From Fabrea salina (taxonomy: Eukaryota > Ciliophora > Heterotrichea > Heterotrichida > Fabreidae), in assembly GCA_022984795.1 (NCBI GenBank), contig JALIHJ010000033.1, forward strand, positions 124,001 through 188,000: DNA of 64,000 nucleotides, read 5' to 3'. Position 1 is the stretch's first letter, and each line of letters begins with the position of its first letter. Below, piece by piece: positions 54,093 through 62,355 of the stretch. Under the pieces are notes generated by a model. That model ran no database searches. It was given only the letters and a program-made list of their open reading frames with translations, and was not told the DNA's origin. The position numbers and the translations under genes were made by a program.

Positions 54093-54608
54093 TTACTCAG
54101 TCTTAGGTTTTTTCTGGGGCACTTGAAGGTTGGTTTCAGCCCACCTTTTCATTCCTACAGCTACTGCACTTTTGATTCTTGAGACTCCTTCTTTTACAGC
54201 TTTTTTGTACTCAGGGTCAGTTTTTCTGGGGGCTTTGGGAGTAGGTGCAATGGTTTCTTTAGGTTCTTCTTTGGTTTCCCGCCACCTTTGGAGTCTGACT
54301 TCGTCGTTCACGTGTCTGATTCGTCTGCCTTGGAGATCCCGACAAGCTTCGAAGTTGTCCACTCGCGCAAACATTCCTTGGCCTCTTAAAAGCGACCCGA
54401 AGCCGCCCTTTCCGCCGTTAATCCTGAGTGAAACCACCACATTAGTGTTTATTGCTACTTGCCTTACAGGTTTGGAACACTGAGTCATTCTGCAAAACTC
54501 AAAAGGGACTTTTGAAATCTCTGAGTACCAAGACAACAACTTTTGAGGGTCTTCCGTATACGGAACAGTCACTAGTTCTCCGTGAACACCTTTTACTGTG
54601 AGTGACAT
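54093..54608 (-). CDS. SDE2: SDE2-like ubiquitin-fold protein, 171 aa
   Basis: Homolog of SDE2, a splicing and replication-stress factor. A ubiquitin-like N-terminus (about 1-65) ends in the cleavage signal GGKGG (in RINGGKGGFGSLLRGQG). EACRDLQGRRIRHVNDE then matches the SDE2 core after cleavage. A Lys/Glu-rich tail (KTDPEYKKAVKEGVSRIKS) follows. In fungi and animals the UBL is removed at GG|KGG; the diGly is kept here. The protein is shorter than in animals because the C-terminal region is missing. Confidence 0.9.
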   Translation of the reverse strand: MSLTVKGVHGELVTVPYTEDPQKLLSWYSEISKVPFEFCRMTQCSKPVRQVAINTNVVVSLRINGGKGGFGSLLRGQGMFARVDNFEACRDLQGRRIRHVNDEVRLQRWRETKEEPKETIAPTPKAPRKTDPEYKKAVKEGVSRIKSAVAVGMKRWAETNLQVPQKKPKTE

Positions 54609-54612
54609 TTAT

Positions 54613-55338
54613 ATGATGGATTGTTCACAGATTTACGAAATATTCCAAGAACACTCTAAACAACAGATAAATAGAATCATCGAAGAAAACCCCAGACTTA
54701 CAACTCAAGAAATCTGTGAAATAATATCGGGAACTGAACCTGAGCCTGAAATAGACCCTAAAGTCTACAAGATTTATCATTGCGATGATGATCAATGCAC
54801 CCAAAGACTCTGCCCTAAGTACCACAACCAACTAGAAAGGAGAAGAGACCCTAAAAAAGTCAAGTACTCTTCCAGGCCTTGTTACAATGTTTACCGCCAC
54901 GGGGAATGGAAGAACCCCCAAAATTGTAGCAAAAAAGAAGAATGCACCTTTTCTCACACTGAGAACGAAATGAAGTACCATCCCTTTAACATAGGAGAAA
55001 CCAAAGGCGCACCTATAATCCAACCCCGAGTCCAATACCAAGTTGAAGAAAACAAAGATGACCCGGCCAAGAGAGTTCAGCAACTCAGAGAACAGTTGCA
55101 TAAAAAGAACTTAGAAGTAGAAGAAACCAAACTCAAACTCAACAGGACTGAAGGAGAAGTTAAAAAACTCAAAGTACTTTCAAGGTGCAGAGCTTGTGGC
55201 GAAGGAGAGCAAGACTGGATACTGCTTCCGTGCTCGCACCTTCTTTGCACTGACTGTGTGAATCACTACAGCGCGGTTTGCTTTTGCAACCAACAAGTCC
55301 AATCAAGAATTCCCCTGCTTAGCACAAGTATCAGATAA
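54613..55338 (+). CDS. Unkempt-like CCCH zinc finger and RING protein, 241 aa
   Basis: Two CCCH-type fingers with Unkempt-like context: CTQRLCPKYHNQLERRR, and RPCYNVYRHGEWKNPQNC..CTFSHTENEMKYHPF, which suggests sequence-specific RNA binding. A short coiled coil (about 155-190) leads to a C-terminal RING-type motif (CRACGEGEQDWILLPCSHLL, CTDCVNHYSAVCFC), so possibly an RNA-binding E3. The start is ATG 54613 or 54616, 4 or 7 bp from the divergent SDE2 start; the upstream GTG frame is not used. Confidence 0.85.
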   Translation: MMDCSQIYEIFQEHSKQQINRIIEENPRLTTQEICEIISGTEPEPEIDPKVYKIYHCDDDQCTQRLCPKYHNQLERRRDPKKVKYSSRPCYNVYRHGEWKNPQNCSKKEECTFSHTENEMKYHPFNIGETKGAPIIQPRVQYQVEENKDDPAKRVQQLREQLHKKNLEVEETKLKLNRTEGEVKKLKVLSRCRACGEGEQDWILLPCSHLLCTDCVNHYSAVCFCNQQVQSRIPLLSTSIR

Positions 55339-55350
55339 TAATAAACAGTT

Positions 55351-55845
55351 ATGAAAGGCGTTGACAACACTAGCTCACGCAGGTACAAGTTCGGAGTCTT
55401 GGAAGGAAACTGGGTGGAAGAAAGGTTTGGTTTGGACTTAGCAGAAAAGCAAAAGCCCAAAACAGAGTTTGTAACTACTTCAAAAGCTTCCTTTTCAAAA
55501 AGGAGTTCAGTTCACAATGCTCAACAAGAAGCTAAGGACCCTGCAGCTTTTGACCTGCAAAGCACCCGTAGAACAGGAGTCGACAAAACACTTGTGTTTG
55601 GTCACGGTCCTAACCTAGACAACTTTGTTTCAAGGGAGTTCAGGACATCATACGAACTGGGTTTCATCAACAAGGTCCCTCCTCATAAAACGGTGGACAG
55701 TCACTTTGTAGCCCCTCCTCCTGTAGAAAGACCACCAGCTATTCCTCCCCAACCCCAGACAAAGCAAACTGCCCTTCCTAAAGCTTACTCAGAGTTCACT
55801 AGGAAGTTTGACTCTACCTCTAATAAGTTAAATCTTAGGTCGTAA
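55351..55845 (+). CDS. Hypothetical protein, possible axonemal (microtubule-associated) protein, 164 aa
   Basis: Largely unstructured, with short motifs such as YKFGVLEGNWVEERFG and REFRTSYELGFINKVPPHK, followed by a proline-rich tail (APPPVERPPAIPPQPQT). Small unfolded proteins with GNW.EER and proline-directed motifs are typical of ciliary microtubule inner proteins, but no specific family can be named. It runs 12 bp after the C3H/RING stop and 22 bp before the Alba gene, all on the plus strand. Confidence 0.6.
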   Translation: MKGVDNTSSRRYKFGVLEGNWVEERFGLDLAEKQKPKTEFVTTSKASFSKRSSVHNAQQEAKDPAAFDLQSTRRTGVDKTLVFGHGPNLDNFVSREFRTSYELGFINKVPPHKTVDSHFVAPPPVERPPAIPPQPQTKQTALPKAYSEFTRKFDSTSNKLNLRS

Positions 55846-55867
55846 TCATAATGTATTACTAGTTTTA

Positions 55868-56176
55868 ATGGCGTCTTCAGGAGAAATTAGAGTGAGTCTT
55901 AAAAAACCTATTGGGGCTTTTATAGCCATTGCCACTGAAACTCTCGAACGCGATGGAAGGTGTGAAATCCACGGAATGTCCAATGCTATGGCCCCAGCTG
56001 TCCAAGCTGCAGAAAAACTGGTATCTTTGGGCTACGCTACTATGCAGTCTTTCCAAACCTCTTCAGTGCAAGAAGGAAGTAGTTCCCGCAACAAGGTCGT
56101 TATAGCTCTGGACAAGACTCCTCAGTTCCAACAGCTCTACGATGAATATAAAACCAAGAGAAATAATTACCGCTAA
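55868..56176 (+). CDS. Alba-family nucleic-acid-binding protein, 102 aa
   Basis: An Alba-fold protein binding DNA or RNA. IRVSLKKPIGAFIAIATETL, an Alba beta-alpha unit, is followed by MSNAMAPAVQAAEKLVSLGY and NKVVIALDKTPQF. Length fits the short eukaryotic Alba group (Rpp20/Rpp25-like or Alba-type RNA-binding), which act in RNase P or mRNA regulation. The stop overlaps the convergent Hsp33 stop (CTAA at 56173-56176). Confidence 0.88.
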   Translation: MASSGEIRVSLKKPIGAFIAIATETLERDGRCEIHGMSNAMAPAVQAAEKLVSLGYATMQSFQTSSVQEGSSSRNKVVIALDKTPQFQQLYDEYKTKRNNYR

Positions 56177-57072
56177 AAAGGATACTTAATAAACTCGTTA
56201 GTGATCATTTTGTCTATTTCGTCTGGAGTGAACTCGTACTGGTAGTTGCAGTGGTTGCAGGCTATGAGTTGGATCGGTTCAGATTTCATAGAAAGCAAAG
56301 TTTCTGTCGGGAGTTTTTCTAAAAACTTGGAAACTAGTTGTTTGGTGCAGTTGCACTTGTAAGTGTACTTGAGTTTTCTATAGCCAAATTCTTCTTTCAA
56401 GCCTTCGAACAAAGCTTGGAAGTTTGTTTCGTCTAACTCGGAGTAATGCAAGTCCTTGAAAGCTTGCTTTTGGAGTATTTGTTCAAAAGTTTCCAGGATG
56501 TAGTTGTTTTCTGTGCCTGGAAGTGCTTGGATTATAAGTCCCAAAGCAGGGAACTCTTGAGAATACTCTCCTGAAATATACACTTTAGTTGGTATTTGTT
56601 CGCTTTTTTGAAAGTAGTTGTCCAAGTCTGAGTCAGTGAGCCCCAGTTGTGAGTCTTCAAAGCCCAAAATAGACTGGTACTCGCTTGTAGCGCCAGCTAG
56701 TGTTTTGCCCACTAAAAAGTTTCCTGAGTTTGAGTAATTTTCTAGTTCATTCTTTTTTCCGAATCCCCTTATATTGAATTCGCCCCACTTTTCGGCATAA
56801 ATAGCACAGCCATAAGGCACCCCGAAGCTGAGTTTGTTGTGCTCAGAACAAATCTTAACCCTTTCTTGGCCTTTGAGAAAAGAAGACATTAACAGCGAAG
56901 CAGTAAAAGCAGTGTGGACTTCTTTGATCAGCGAAAAGTCTTGTATCTCGCAGCGGTTCTTAACTTCTTGTGTGATGTTGCGTGCTTGAGTTAAACTAGC
57001 TCGGATGTTGTTAGAGTAAAGGTGAATTAAAGTATCTTCAGAAAACTTCCTAGCAACTACTTTTCTGAGCAT
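56173..57072 (-). CDS. Hsp33-like redox-regulated chaperone, 299 aa
   Basis: Bacterial Hsp33 prevents aggregation when zinc is lost and disulfides form. The N-terminal substrate-binding part (about 1-220: SNNIRASLTQARNITQE, AFTASLLMSSFLKGQERVKI) is followed by the zinc-redox switch with CNC and CNHC (YKCNCTKQ ... IACNHCNYQYEF). All four Cys ligands are present. Occurrence in eukaryotes is patchy and is usually mitochondrial or plastid. A mitochondrial-type start (MLRKVVARKFSEDT) fits. The stop is TAG. Confidence 0.9.
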   Translation of the reverse strand: MLRKVVARKFSEDTLIHLYSNNIRASLTQARNITQEVKNRCEIQDFSLIKEVHTAFTASLLMSSFLKGQERVKICSEHNKLSFGVPYGCAIYAEKWGEFNIRGFGKKNELENYSNSGNFLVGKTLAGATSEYQSILGFEDSQLGLTDSDLDNYFQKSEQIPTKVYISGEYSQEFPALGLIIQALPGTENNYILETFEQILQKQAFKDLHYSELDETNFQALFEGLKEEFGYRKLKYTYKCNCTKQLVSKFLEKLPTETLLSMKSEPIQLIACNHCNYQYEFTPDEIDKMITNEFIKYPF

Positions 57073-57083
57073 GTAGTTTATTA

Positions 57084-58397
57084 ATGTGGTGTTTAGGAGA
57101 CAGAGACAAGGAGATCGGTATAGACGAAAGCACTAGAATTCTTCCTAAAGAAACCAAGAGTTTCAAAAAGCAGGACTCTCCTTTTATAGTGTTTTGCTAT
57201 GGAGTGACTCCTCCTTTTCTGAATCGTCGGAGAATTCCTTTTGCTATGCTGAAGTCCGGAATCAAAAAGCTAGCTTGCGGTGCAGAACACTTTATGCTCC
57301 TAACACAGGATAACAATGTATTAGTGGCAGGAAACAACGAGTACGGACAGTGCGCTCGAAATCCCCAACTGCCTATTAAGAACCCTGAAAAACCTCAGGA
57401 AGGAACTACTGAAGAAACTCCACAGAACCTAAGACTCAACTCCTTTAGCATCGATAACCATGAGGTGCTGGATGTGGCTTGTGGAAGCCACCACGGTCTG
57501 CTGCTTGTAGAACATAAAACTACTGGGAAAAAAAACGTGCTTGCTGTAGGACATGAACTGCCTTGTGGGTTCTTAGACAAGACCCACAGGTCTGTGCCCA
57601 CACAACTGCTTCTGCCAGAAGAGTACTCTTCTGAAGTGCCCAAAGCTGTTTTTGCAGGGCACATGAGATCTTGTATCCTTATGGAGTCAGGGAAAGTTTT
57701 GATTTGGGGGGAGTGGTTTAACGGCATGAGGCAGCGCAGACCTAAAGAAGTGCACTTTGACTTAGAAGGAGACTCTGTTAAGAAAGTTGCTATAGGCAAG
57801 ATGTTTGCTTTGTTTGTTACAGTGAAAGGGAAGCTGTTTTCAATGGGAGACAACACTTACGGAGAACTAGGACTAGGTTTCAAAAAAAGGTACTCCTCAA
57901 TTCCTGTACTCGCTAGCACAGTGGAAAAAGAAGTTTTAGACTGTGCAGCAGGTGCAAGGCACTGTATTGTGCTTGATAAGTTTGGGAAAGTTTACTCGTT
58001 TGGAGACAACTCAGAGGGCCAGTGCGGAGTAGAGTCTGCTAGGTGCTACTTGCCAGAAGAGATCCCTACCAAAGGAGTCTTTGGTGAAGAGAACGTCCAA
58101 ATCAGATTTATTTACGCAGGAGATGCACACAGTGCAATCGTTACGAGTGATGGAGACTTATTTATGTGGGGAGACAACAGTGCAGGCAGACTGGGGATGG
58201 AGGGGAACTGTGTGCTGCGGCCTACAATAGCTGAAGAAGTTTTAGGAAGAAACATCTGTGAAGTTGGCTTAGGGGGCCTTTTTAGCATGGTGCTGGTTGG
58301 TATGGGCCAATACTCTTTAATAGACAGAAACACAAACCTGATCAAGTCGTTCAGTTTGATTTCAGGAATGGTTTCGAAAGAGATCCAGGGTAATTAA
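57084..58397 (+). CDS. RCC1-repeat protein, 437 aa
   Basis: About seven RCC1 blades: LACGAEHFMLLTQDNNVLVA, VACGSHHGLLLVEHKTT, FAGHMRSCILMESGKVLIWG, VAIGKMFALFVTVKGKLFSM, CAAGARHCIVLDKFGKVYSF, YAGDAHSAIVTSDGDLFMWG and GLGGLFSMVLVG. The G-W/F-G motifs are recognisable, as in GDNSEGQCG. Similar proteins are Ran-GEF-like or E3/GEF scaffolds; the Ran-GEF beta-wedge is not identified. The start is 11 bp from the divergent Hsp33 start. Confidence 0.92.
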   Translation: MWCLGDRDKEIGIDESTRILPKETKSFKKQDSPFIVFCYGVTPPFLNRRRIPFAMLKSGIKKLACGAEHFMLLTQDNNVLVAGNNEYGQCARNPQLPIKNPEKPQEGTTEETPQNLRLNSFSIDNHEVLDVACGSHHGLLLVEHKTTGKKNVLAVGHELPCGFLDKTHRSVPTQLLLPEEYSSEVPKAVFAGHMRSCILMESGKVLIWGEWFNGMRQRRPKEVHFDLEGDSVKKVAIGKMFALFVTVKGKLFSMGDNTYGELGLGFKKRYSSIPVLASTVEKEVLDCAAGARHCIVLDKFGKVYSFGDNSEGQCGVESARCYLPEEIPTKGVFGEENVQIRFIYAGDAHSAIVTSDGDLFMWGDNSAGRLGMEGNCVLRPTIAEEVLGRNICEVGLGGLFSMVLVGMGQYSLIDRNTNLIKSFSLISGMVSKEIQGN

Positions 58398-58411
58398 AGG
58401 CTTAAAGTTAA

Positions 58412-59698
58412 ATGGAACACCCGGAACAGTCCTACAAGTCTATTCTGAAAAAACTAGTAAGCTTTACTTAGAAACGCAAAGGAGGACTTCAGCAGATCAG
58501 CTGTGAGTTTTGCTTGAAAGACATTACGAGGTGCACTTACGTCCAGTGCGCAGAATGCACCAATTTCTTTGTTTGCATTCCGTGTTACTGCAGCGGGCTT
58601 GAAAAGGGCGAGCACTACAAAAGTCACTCTTACTACGTGATAGACCCTCAGAAGTTCCCGCTGTTCGTATCAGACTGGACAGCCAAAGAAGAAATCATGC
58701 TCTTAGAAGGACTACTTAAGTTCGGCTACGGAAACTGGGGACCCATAGCTGAACTAATAGGCGAACACAAGTCAGCTTGGGACTGCGAGAAGCACTACAA
58801 ACAAGTGTACTTAGGCAAGAGCCCAGACGACCTAAGTAAACTCGAAACTCTAAGCAAACAAGACGAGTTAGGCAGAATAATAGTTTCAGAAGTAGACAAC
58901 ACATCAGAGTTTATGGAGATTGTCCAGGAAACTGTAGTGACGCCTGAAAAAACTCCAGAAGTCGAGAAGCACCCCCTTACTGAGTTTGCAGGGTACATGC
59001 CGCTTAGAAAAGACTTTGAAGTAGAGTACGAAAACGACATTGAAATGTACCTAGCAGACCTGGAGTTTTACGACGACGACAGAGAAGAAGACACCAAAAT
59101 AAAACTTAGACAACTCGAAGTCTACAACAAAGTCCTTGACGAAAGGGAAGAACGCAAAAACTTCGTAATCGAAAGATGGCCTCAAGAACTCCAAAACGAA
59201 AAAAGGTTCAAAAACAACCCTATCGAAAGAAACATCTACCAAGCCATGAAGCCCTTTGCCCGACTGCTAACTCCTGAAAAGCACCAGGACCTTTGTGAAG
59301 GACTCATTAAAGAGTACATCATTAAACTCAAACTCCAAGAACTCAGAGAAGCCAAAAACAGAGGCATTAAAACTGAAGAGGAATTTAGAAACTTCATCAA
59401 AGAAAAAAAGTCCAGGTCCCGTGACTATGACGTAATCCTTAAAGAACCCTTTATGCACAAACTAGGCCAAGAAGAAAGGAACAACGTAGTTTCCCAAGCC
59501 GAACAGTCCGAAGAAAGCGAACTGTGCAGCAAACTTGAGATCACCCACGAAGAATTCGAGTCTTTAAAGGACCAAATCACAGAACAAATAGAGTGCAGCG
59601 GACAACCTAACCCTGACTTGATTGAGTCTCCTAACTTAGACGACTCCAAAAAACAAGAAGTCTTTGATTTTGTAGTAAAGAAAAAGCATGAGTTATAA
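58412..59698 (+). CDS. ADA2: ADA2 SAGA-complex adaptor, 423 aa, one 15-nt intron
   Basis: Adaptor for the GCN5 acetyltransferase in SAGA/ATAC. Exon 1 (58412-58456) is joined to exon 2 at 58472, giving [23 protein letters not shown] zinc finger follows ([27 protein letters not shown]; about 26-68), then a SANT domain ([20 protein letters not shown]; about 80-130) and an acidic middle region. The C-terminal SWIRM domain begins at about residue 350 ([18 protein letters not shown]) and ends [12 protein letters not shown]. All three ADA2 domains are in order. Its stop overlaps the PP2A stop by TTATAA. Confidence 0.93.
58457..58471 (+). other. 15-nt intron of ADA2
   Basis: GTAAGCTTTACTTAG, A at position 10, phase 0. 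It removes an in-frame TAG between KKL and KRKGG and restores the ADA2 N-terminus; the gene needs it to reach an ATG. Confidence 0.95.
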
Positions 59699-60631
59699 AA
59701 AGTAATCTGGAGTTCTTTTTGCAATGTGGGGTTCCCCGCGTCTAGGAGCAGGGTCGAACTGCAAGAAGTTCTGGTTCATGTGCTCGTCAAGTTCCATAAT
59801 TCCTGCTTGGTTGCCACATCTATAACAGTAGTTAGGTGCAGAAAATATAGTTACAACTTTCTTTTCGTGGCACCAGTTGTACCCTTCCATAACTAACTGA
59901 TGGGCTCTTGAGATCAACACAAGTCCGTTGGTGTGGTTGAACTGTTCTGAAATGTCTTGTCCAAAGGTGTAACCTGCACCTCGGGGGGAAATCCCCCAGC
60001 CAGCCCTGTCGTCTGGGTCTGACCACAACAAGTCGCACATAGCCCCTTCGTGAGGCACTTCTTGGACTCTGTCGAGTTGCCGCACGTGGTCCAGAGTGTC
60101 TATAGAAGGCGACAAACCTCCGTGAAGACAAAATATTTTGTTTTCAACTAGAGCTGTTAGCGGCAAATAGTCGAACAAGTCCGTGAAATACTTCCAGACT
60201 GAAGCTGAGCCGTACTTGCGGATGCACTCGTCGTAAAAGCCGTAGACTTGAGTGATTTGTCGGGATTCGTGGTTGCCGCGGGTAATTGTAATTCGGTCTT
60301 TGAATCTAACTTTCAAACACACAAGCAGCGTCACACACTCCACTGAGTAGTAGCCTCTGTCGACGTAGTCACCCATGAAGAGATAGTTAGTGTCAGGAAG
60401 GTAGCCACCTATCCTAAACAGTTCCATTAAGTCGTGGAATTGCCCGTGTATGTCTCCACATACTGTAACAGGGCACTTTACGTCCTGGACGTTTCCTTCT
60501 TCAGAAAGTATTTCCCTTGCTTTATCACATAAGTTTTTAATTTCATTTTCAGCTAAAGGTTTGCAGTCCATTAAGTCATTGATTTGCCGGTCTAAAATTT
60601 CAATTTCTGCCATAGACAATAAGCTTGACAT
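59693..60631 (-). CDS. PP2A catalytic subunit, 312 aa
   Basis: A Ser/Thr phosphatase with a binuclear metal centre. Signatures [41 protein letters not shown] and [11 protein letters not shown] are intact, and the conserved C-terminal tail TPDYFL, the carboxymethylation and regulatory site, is exact. Two Met are possible (residues 1 and 7); the first is used. PP4/PP6 are close relatives but the tail and core favour PP2A. Confidence 0.96.
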   Translation of the reverse strand: MSSLLSMAEIEILDRQINDLMDCKPLAENEIKNLCDKAREILSEEGNVQDVKCPVTVCGDIHGQFHDLMELFRIGGYLPDTNYLFMGDYVDRGYYSVECVTLLVCLKVRFKDRITITRGNHESRQITQVYGFYDECIRKYGSASVWKYFTDLFDYLPLTALVENKIFCLHGGLSPSIDTLDHVRQLDRVQEVPHEGAMCDLLWSDPDDRAGWGISPRGAGYTFGQDISEQFNHTNGLVLISRAHQLVMEGYNWCHEKKVVTIFSAPNYCYRCGNQAGIMELDEHMNQNFLQFDPAPRRGEPHIAKRTPDYFL

Positions 60632-60660
60632 TTATTTTAATCAAGTTACATTACCATATA

Positions 60661-62115
60661 TTACTTCTTTTTAGCTTTGGACTTCATGTTTTTCCTTCTC
60701 CGCATTCGAGTGAGGTTGTTTGTGAGTTCTTTCATAGAGTTGAGGTCTTTGAGTCGCAAGTTGTCTAGTTTCCACACTCGTTGTTTTTTAGGGTTCATTT
60801 CATGTTTTTTGGTTCGGCTTTTGGCTCTGTTTTTGGTTTTTTTTTCTTCTTCTTTGATTTCTTCGACTTCGCTTTCTTCGTCTTCAGACTCAAAGTCGTC
60901 GTCTTCGTTCCTTACGTAGGTGTCAAGTATCTTCTGTAGCGACATTTTGCCTTCTGCTTTACTGCCAAAAGGTTCTTCTAGGATCGAAAACTTCTTGATT
61001 AGTAAGTCGTACTCACGGGAGTGTAGTTGGTCGTTTTTCGGCACGTGGTTCCGAGCACTGCAACCTTTCTTTTGGATAGAAGTGTCAAACCTAACTGCTT
61101 TTTGCTCGCAACACTGGTAGTAGCCCGTGTTACGTCCGTGCGGGAACCTGGGCTCTTGGGGGTGGTAACTGCAATGGCCTAGTTCTGCACCTACGAACTC
61201 ACTACCACATGACACGCAGTTAAAAGAAACCAGTCTTCCCCAAAGCTTCCAGTAAATTTCGCGCCAAGTAAGTCCTTGCTGTTTTACGTACATAAGGAAC
61301 TTGTTGATGTCCCAGTTCCTGTCTGCAACATGCTCAGCAATTACGTTGCCGTGGAAGTCTATAAAAATCCTGGCTTTTTCGCATACCATCCACTCGTGCT
61401 GACTAGTAGTGAACAACCTGTTGCAGTAAACACAGCGGTTTAAGTCTTTGGCATCCTCAGAAAGGAGTTCTTCGAACTTTTTCATGTACAAGCGACTTAG
61501 TAGTCTGTCTTTAGGGTCCTTGACTTGTTCAAGGCTTTCAGCAGTAACCATCTCTCCGAGTTTTTTGACAAGGTTGTTATTGAGGCAATTCATATCTAGT
61601 GGCAGCATGACTACCCGTTCGAGGTTGTCCTTTACAAACTCAAGACACTCCTGGACAAGGTCTTCCATCTGTAAAAACTCACTAGATATTAGTATAGAAA
61701 TCACTTTAGCTACTTCAAGTCTAGGCCTTTCTTCTCCGTTTATATACTGCATCAGCCAGTCGAATATGTCAACGTCGCAGTGCACACTGATTTCTAAGTC
61801 CTCGACCGCTTGGCAATTTTGAAGATGGCTTTCGAAGTACTTCATTCGGTTCATTAAAATACTTTTTGAACACTTGAAGTCTTTGTTCACACGTTTAGCT
61901 TCGTCACACACATGAATAGTTATTTCTTCGTCAGTACTTGAAGGGTTATCAGAGTACGCAGTAGAGGCAGTAGGGGGTCTGTTAGGACGATTAGGACGAG
62001 TGGCACGCGGTCTTGAAAGAGAAGTGCCTGAAAGCGCGGCTGATGGCAGTCCCCGACTTCCGTTGTTAGGTCGATTCACAGAAGAAGGAGGTCTTCTTTG
62101 GCTGGATAAGAACAT
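60661..62115 (-). CDS. SANBR/KIAA1841-like BTB protein, 484 aa
   Basis: Orthologous in sequence to human SANBR (KIAA1841): ITIHVCDEAKRVNKDFKCSK, EISVHCDVDIFDWLMQYING, NVISILISSEFL-like VISILISSEFLQMEDLVQEC and EIYWKLWGRLVSFNCVSCGS track it closely. The N-terminal ~65 residues are low-complexity Pro/Asn/Arg-rich. The BTB-type region spans about 65-180, then a Cys-rich zinc-binding core (CVYCNRLF, CVSCGSEF, HCSYH, CCEQKAVRF). The C-terminus is acidic then basic (EDEESEVEEIKEEEKKTK). The SANT domain of the animal protein is not visible. Confidence 0.85.
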   Translation of the reverse strand: MFLSSQRRPPSSVNRPNNGSRGLPSAALSGTSLSRPRATRPNRPNRPPTASTAYSDNPSSTDEEITIHVCDEAKRVNKDFKCSKSILMNRMKYFESHLQNCQAVEDLEISVHCDVDIFDWLMQYINGEERPRLEVAKVISILISSEFLQMEDLVQECLEFVKDNLERVVMLPLDMNCLNNNLVKKLGEMVTAESLEQVKDPKDRLLSRLYMKKFEELLSEDAKDLNRCVYCNRLFTTSQHEWMVCEKARIFIDFHGNVIAEHVADRNWDINKFLMYVKQQGLTWREIYWKLWGRLVSFNCVSCGSEFVGAELGHCSYHPQEPRFPHGRNTGYYQCCEQKAVRFDTSIQKKGCSARNHVPKNDQLHSREYDLLIKKFSILEEPFGSKAEGKMSLQKILDTYVRNEDDDFESEDEESEVEEIKEEEKKTKNRAKSRTKKHEMNPKKQRVWKLDNLRLKDLNSMKELTNNLTRMRRRKNMKSKAKKK

Positions 62116-62355
62116 TTAATTTATAAGTTATCAAATGTCAGCGTCTAGTAAGTTACTTATAATTCAAATAATGTCTGTTATTTGGAACCTGCGGCAAATT
62201 GCTTAGGCTAGAGTTCTGTGGAGTTGCTACTGAGTCCAACGTCTTAACACGGGAAGGAGAAGAAGCTTAGTTTGTGTAAAACTAAAATGGAACAGAGACC
62301 AAATTATCAGAAAGTTTTAACCATAAAGAATGTAAAATAACTAATACTTACTAAA
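62116..62355. other. 240-bp gap without a recognised gene
   Basis: Divergent start codons (62115 and 62356) bound it. A G/C-richer core (62180-62270) differs from the AT-rich flanks, and would suit a structured RNA, but no tRNA, snRNA or snoRNA box set fits. A 17-codon ORF (62287-62340) is the longest frame of note and is not supported. It may simply be a divergent promoter, but its length and composition set it apart. Confidence 0.4.

Noticed and set aside
62281-62310. A U6-like string (ACTAAAATGGAACAGAGA) in the 62.1-kb gap
   Set aside because: Only a short stretch matches; the AGC triad and surrounding U6 elements are missing.
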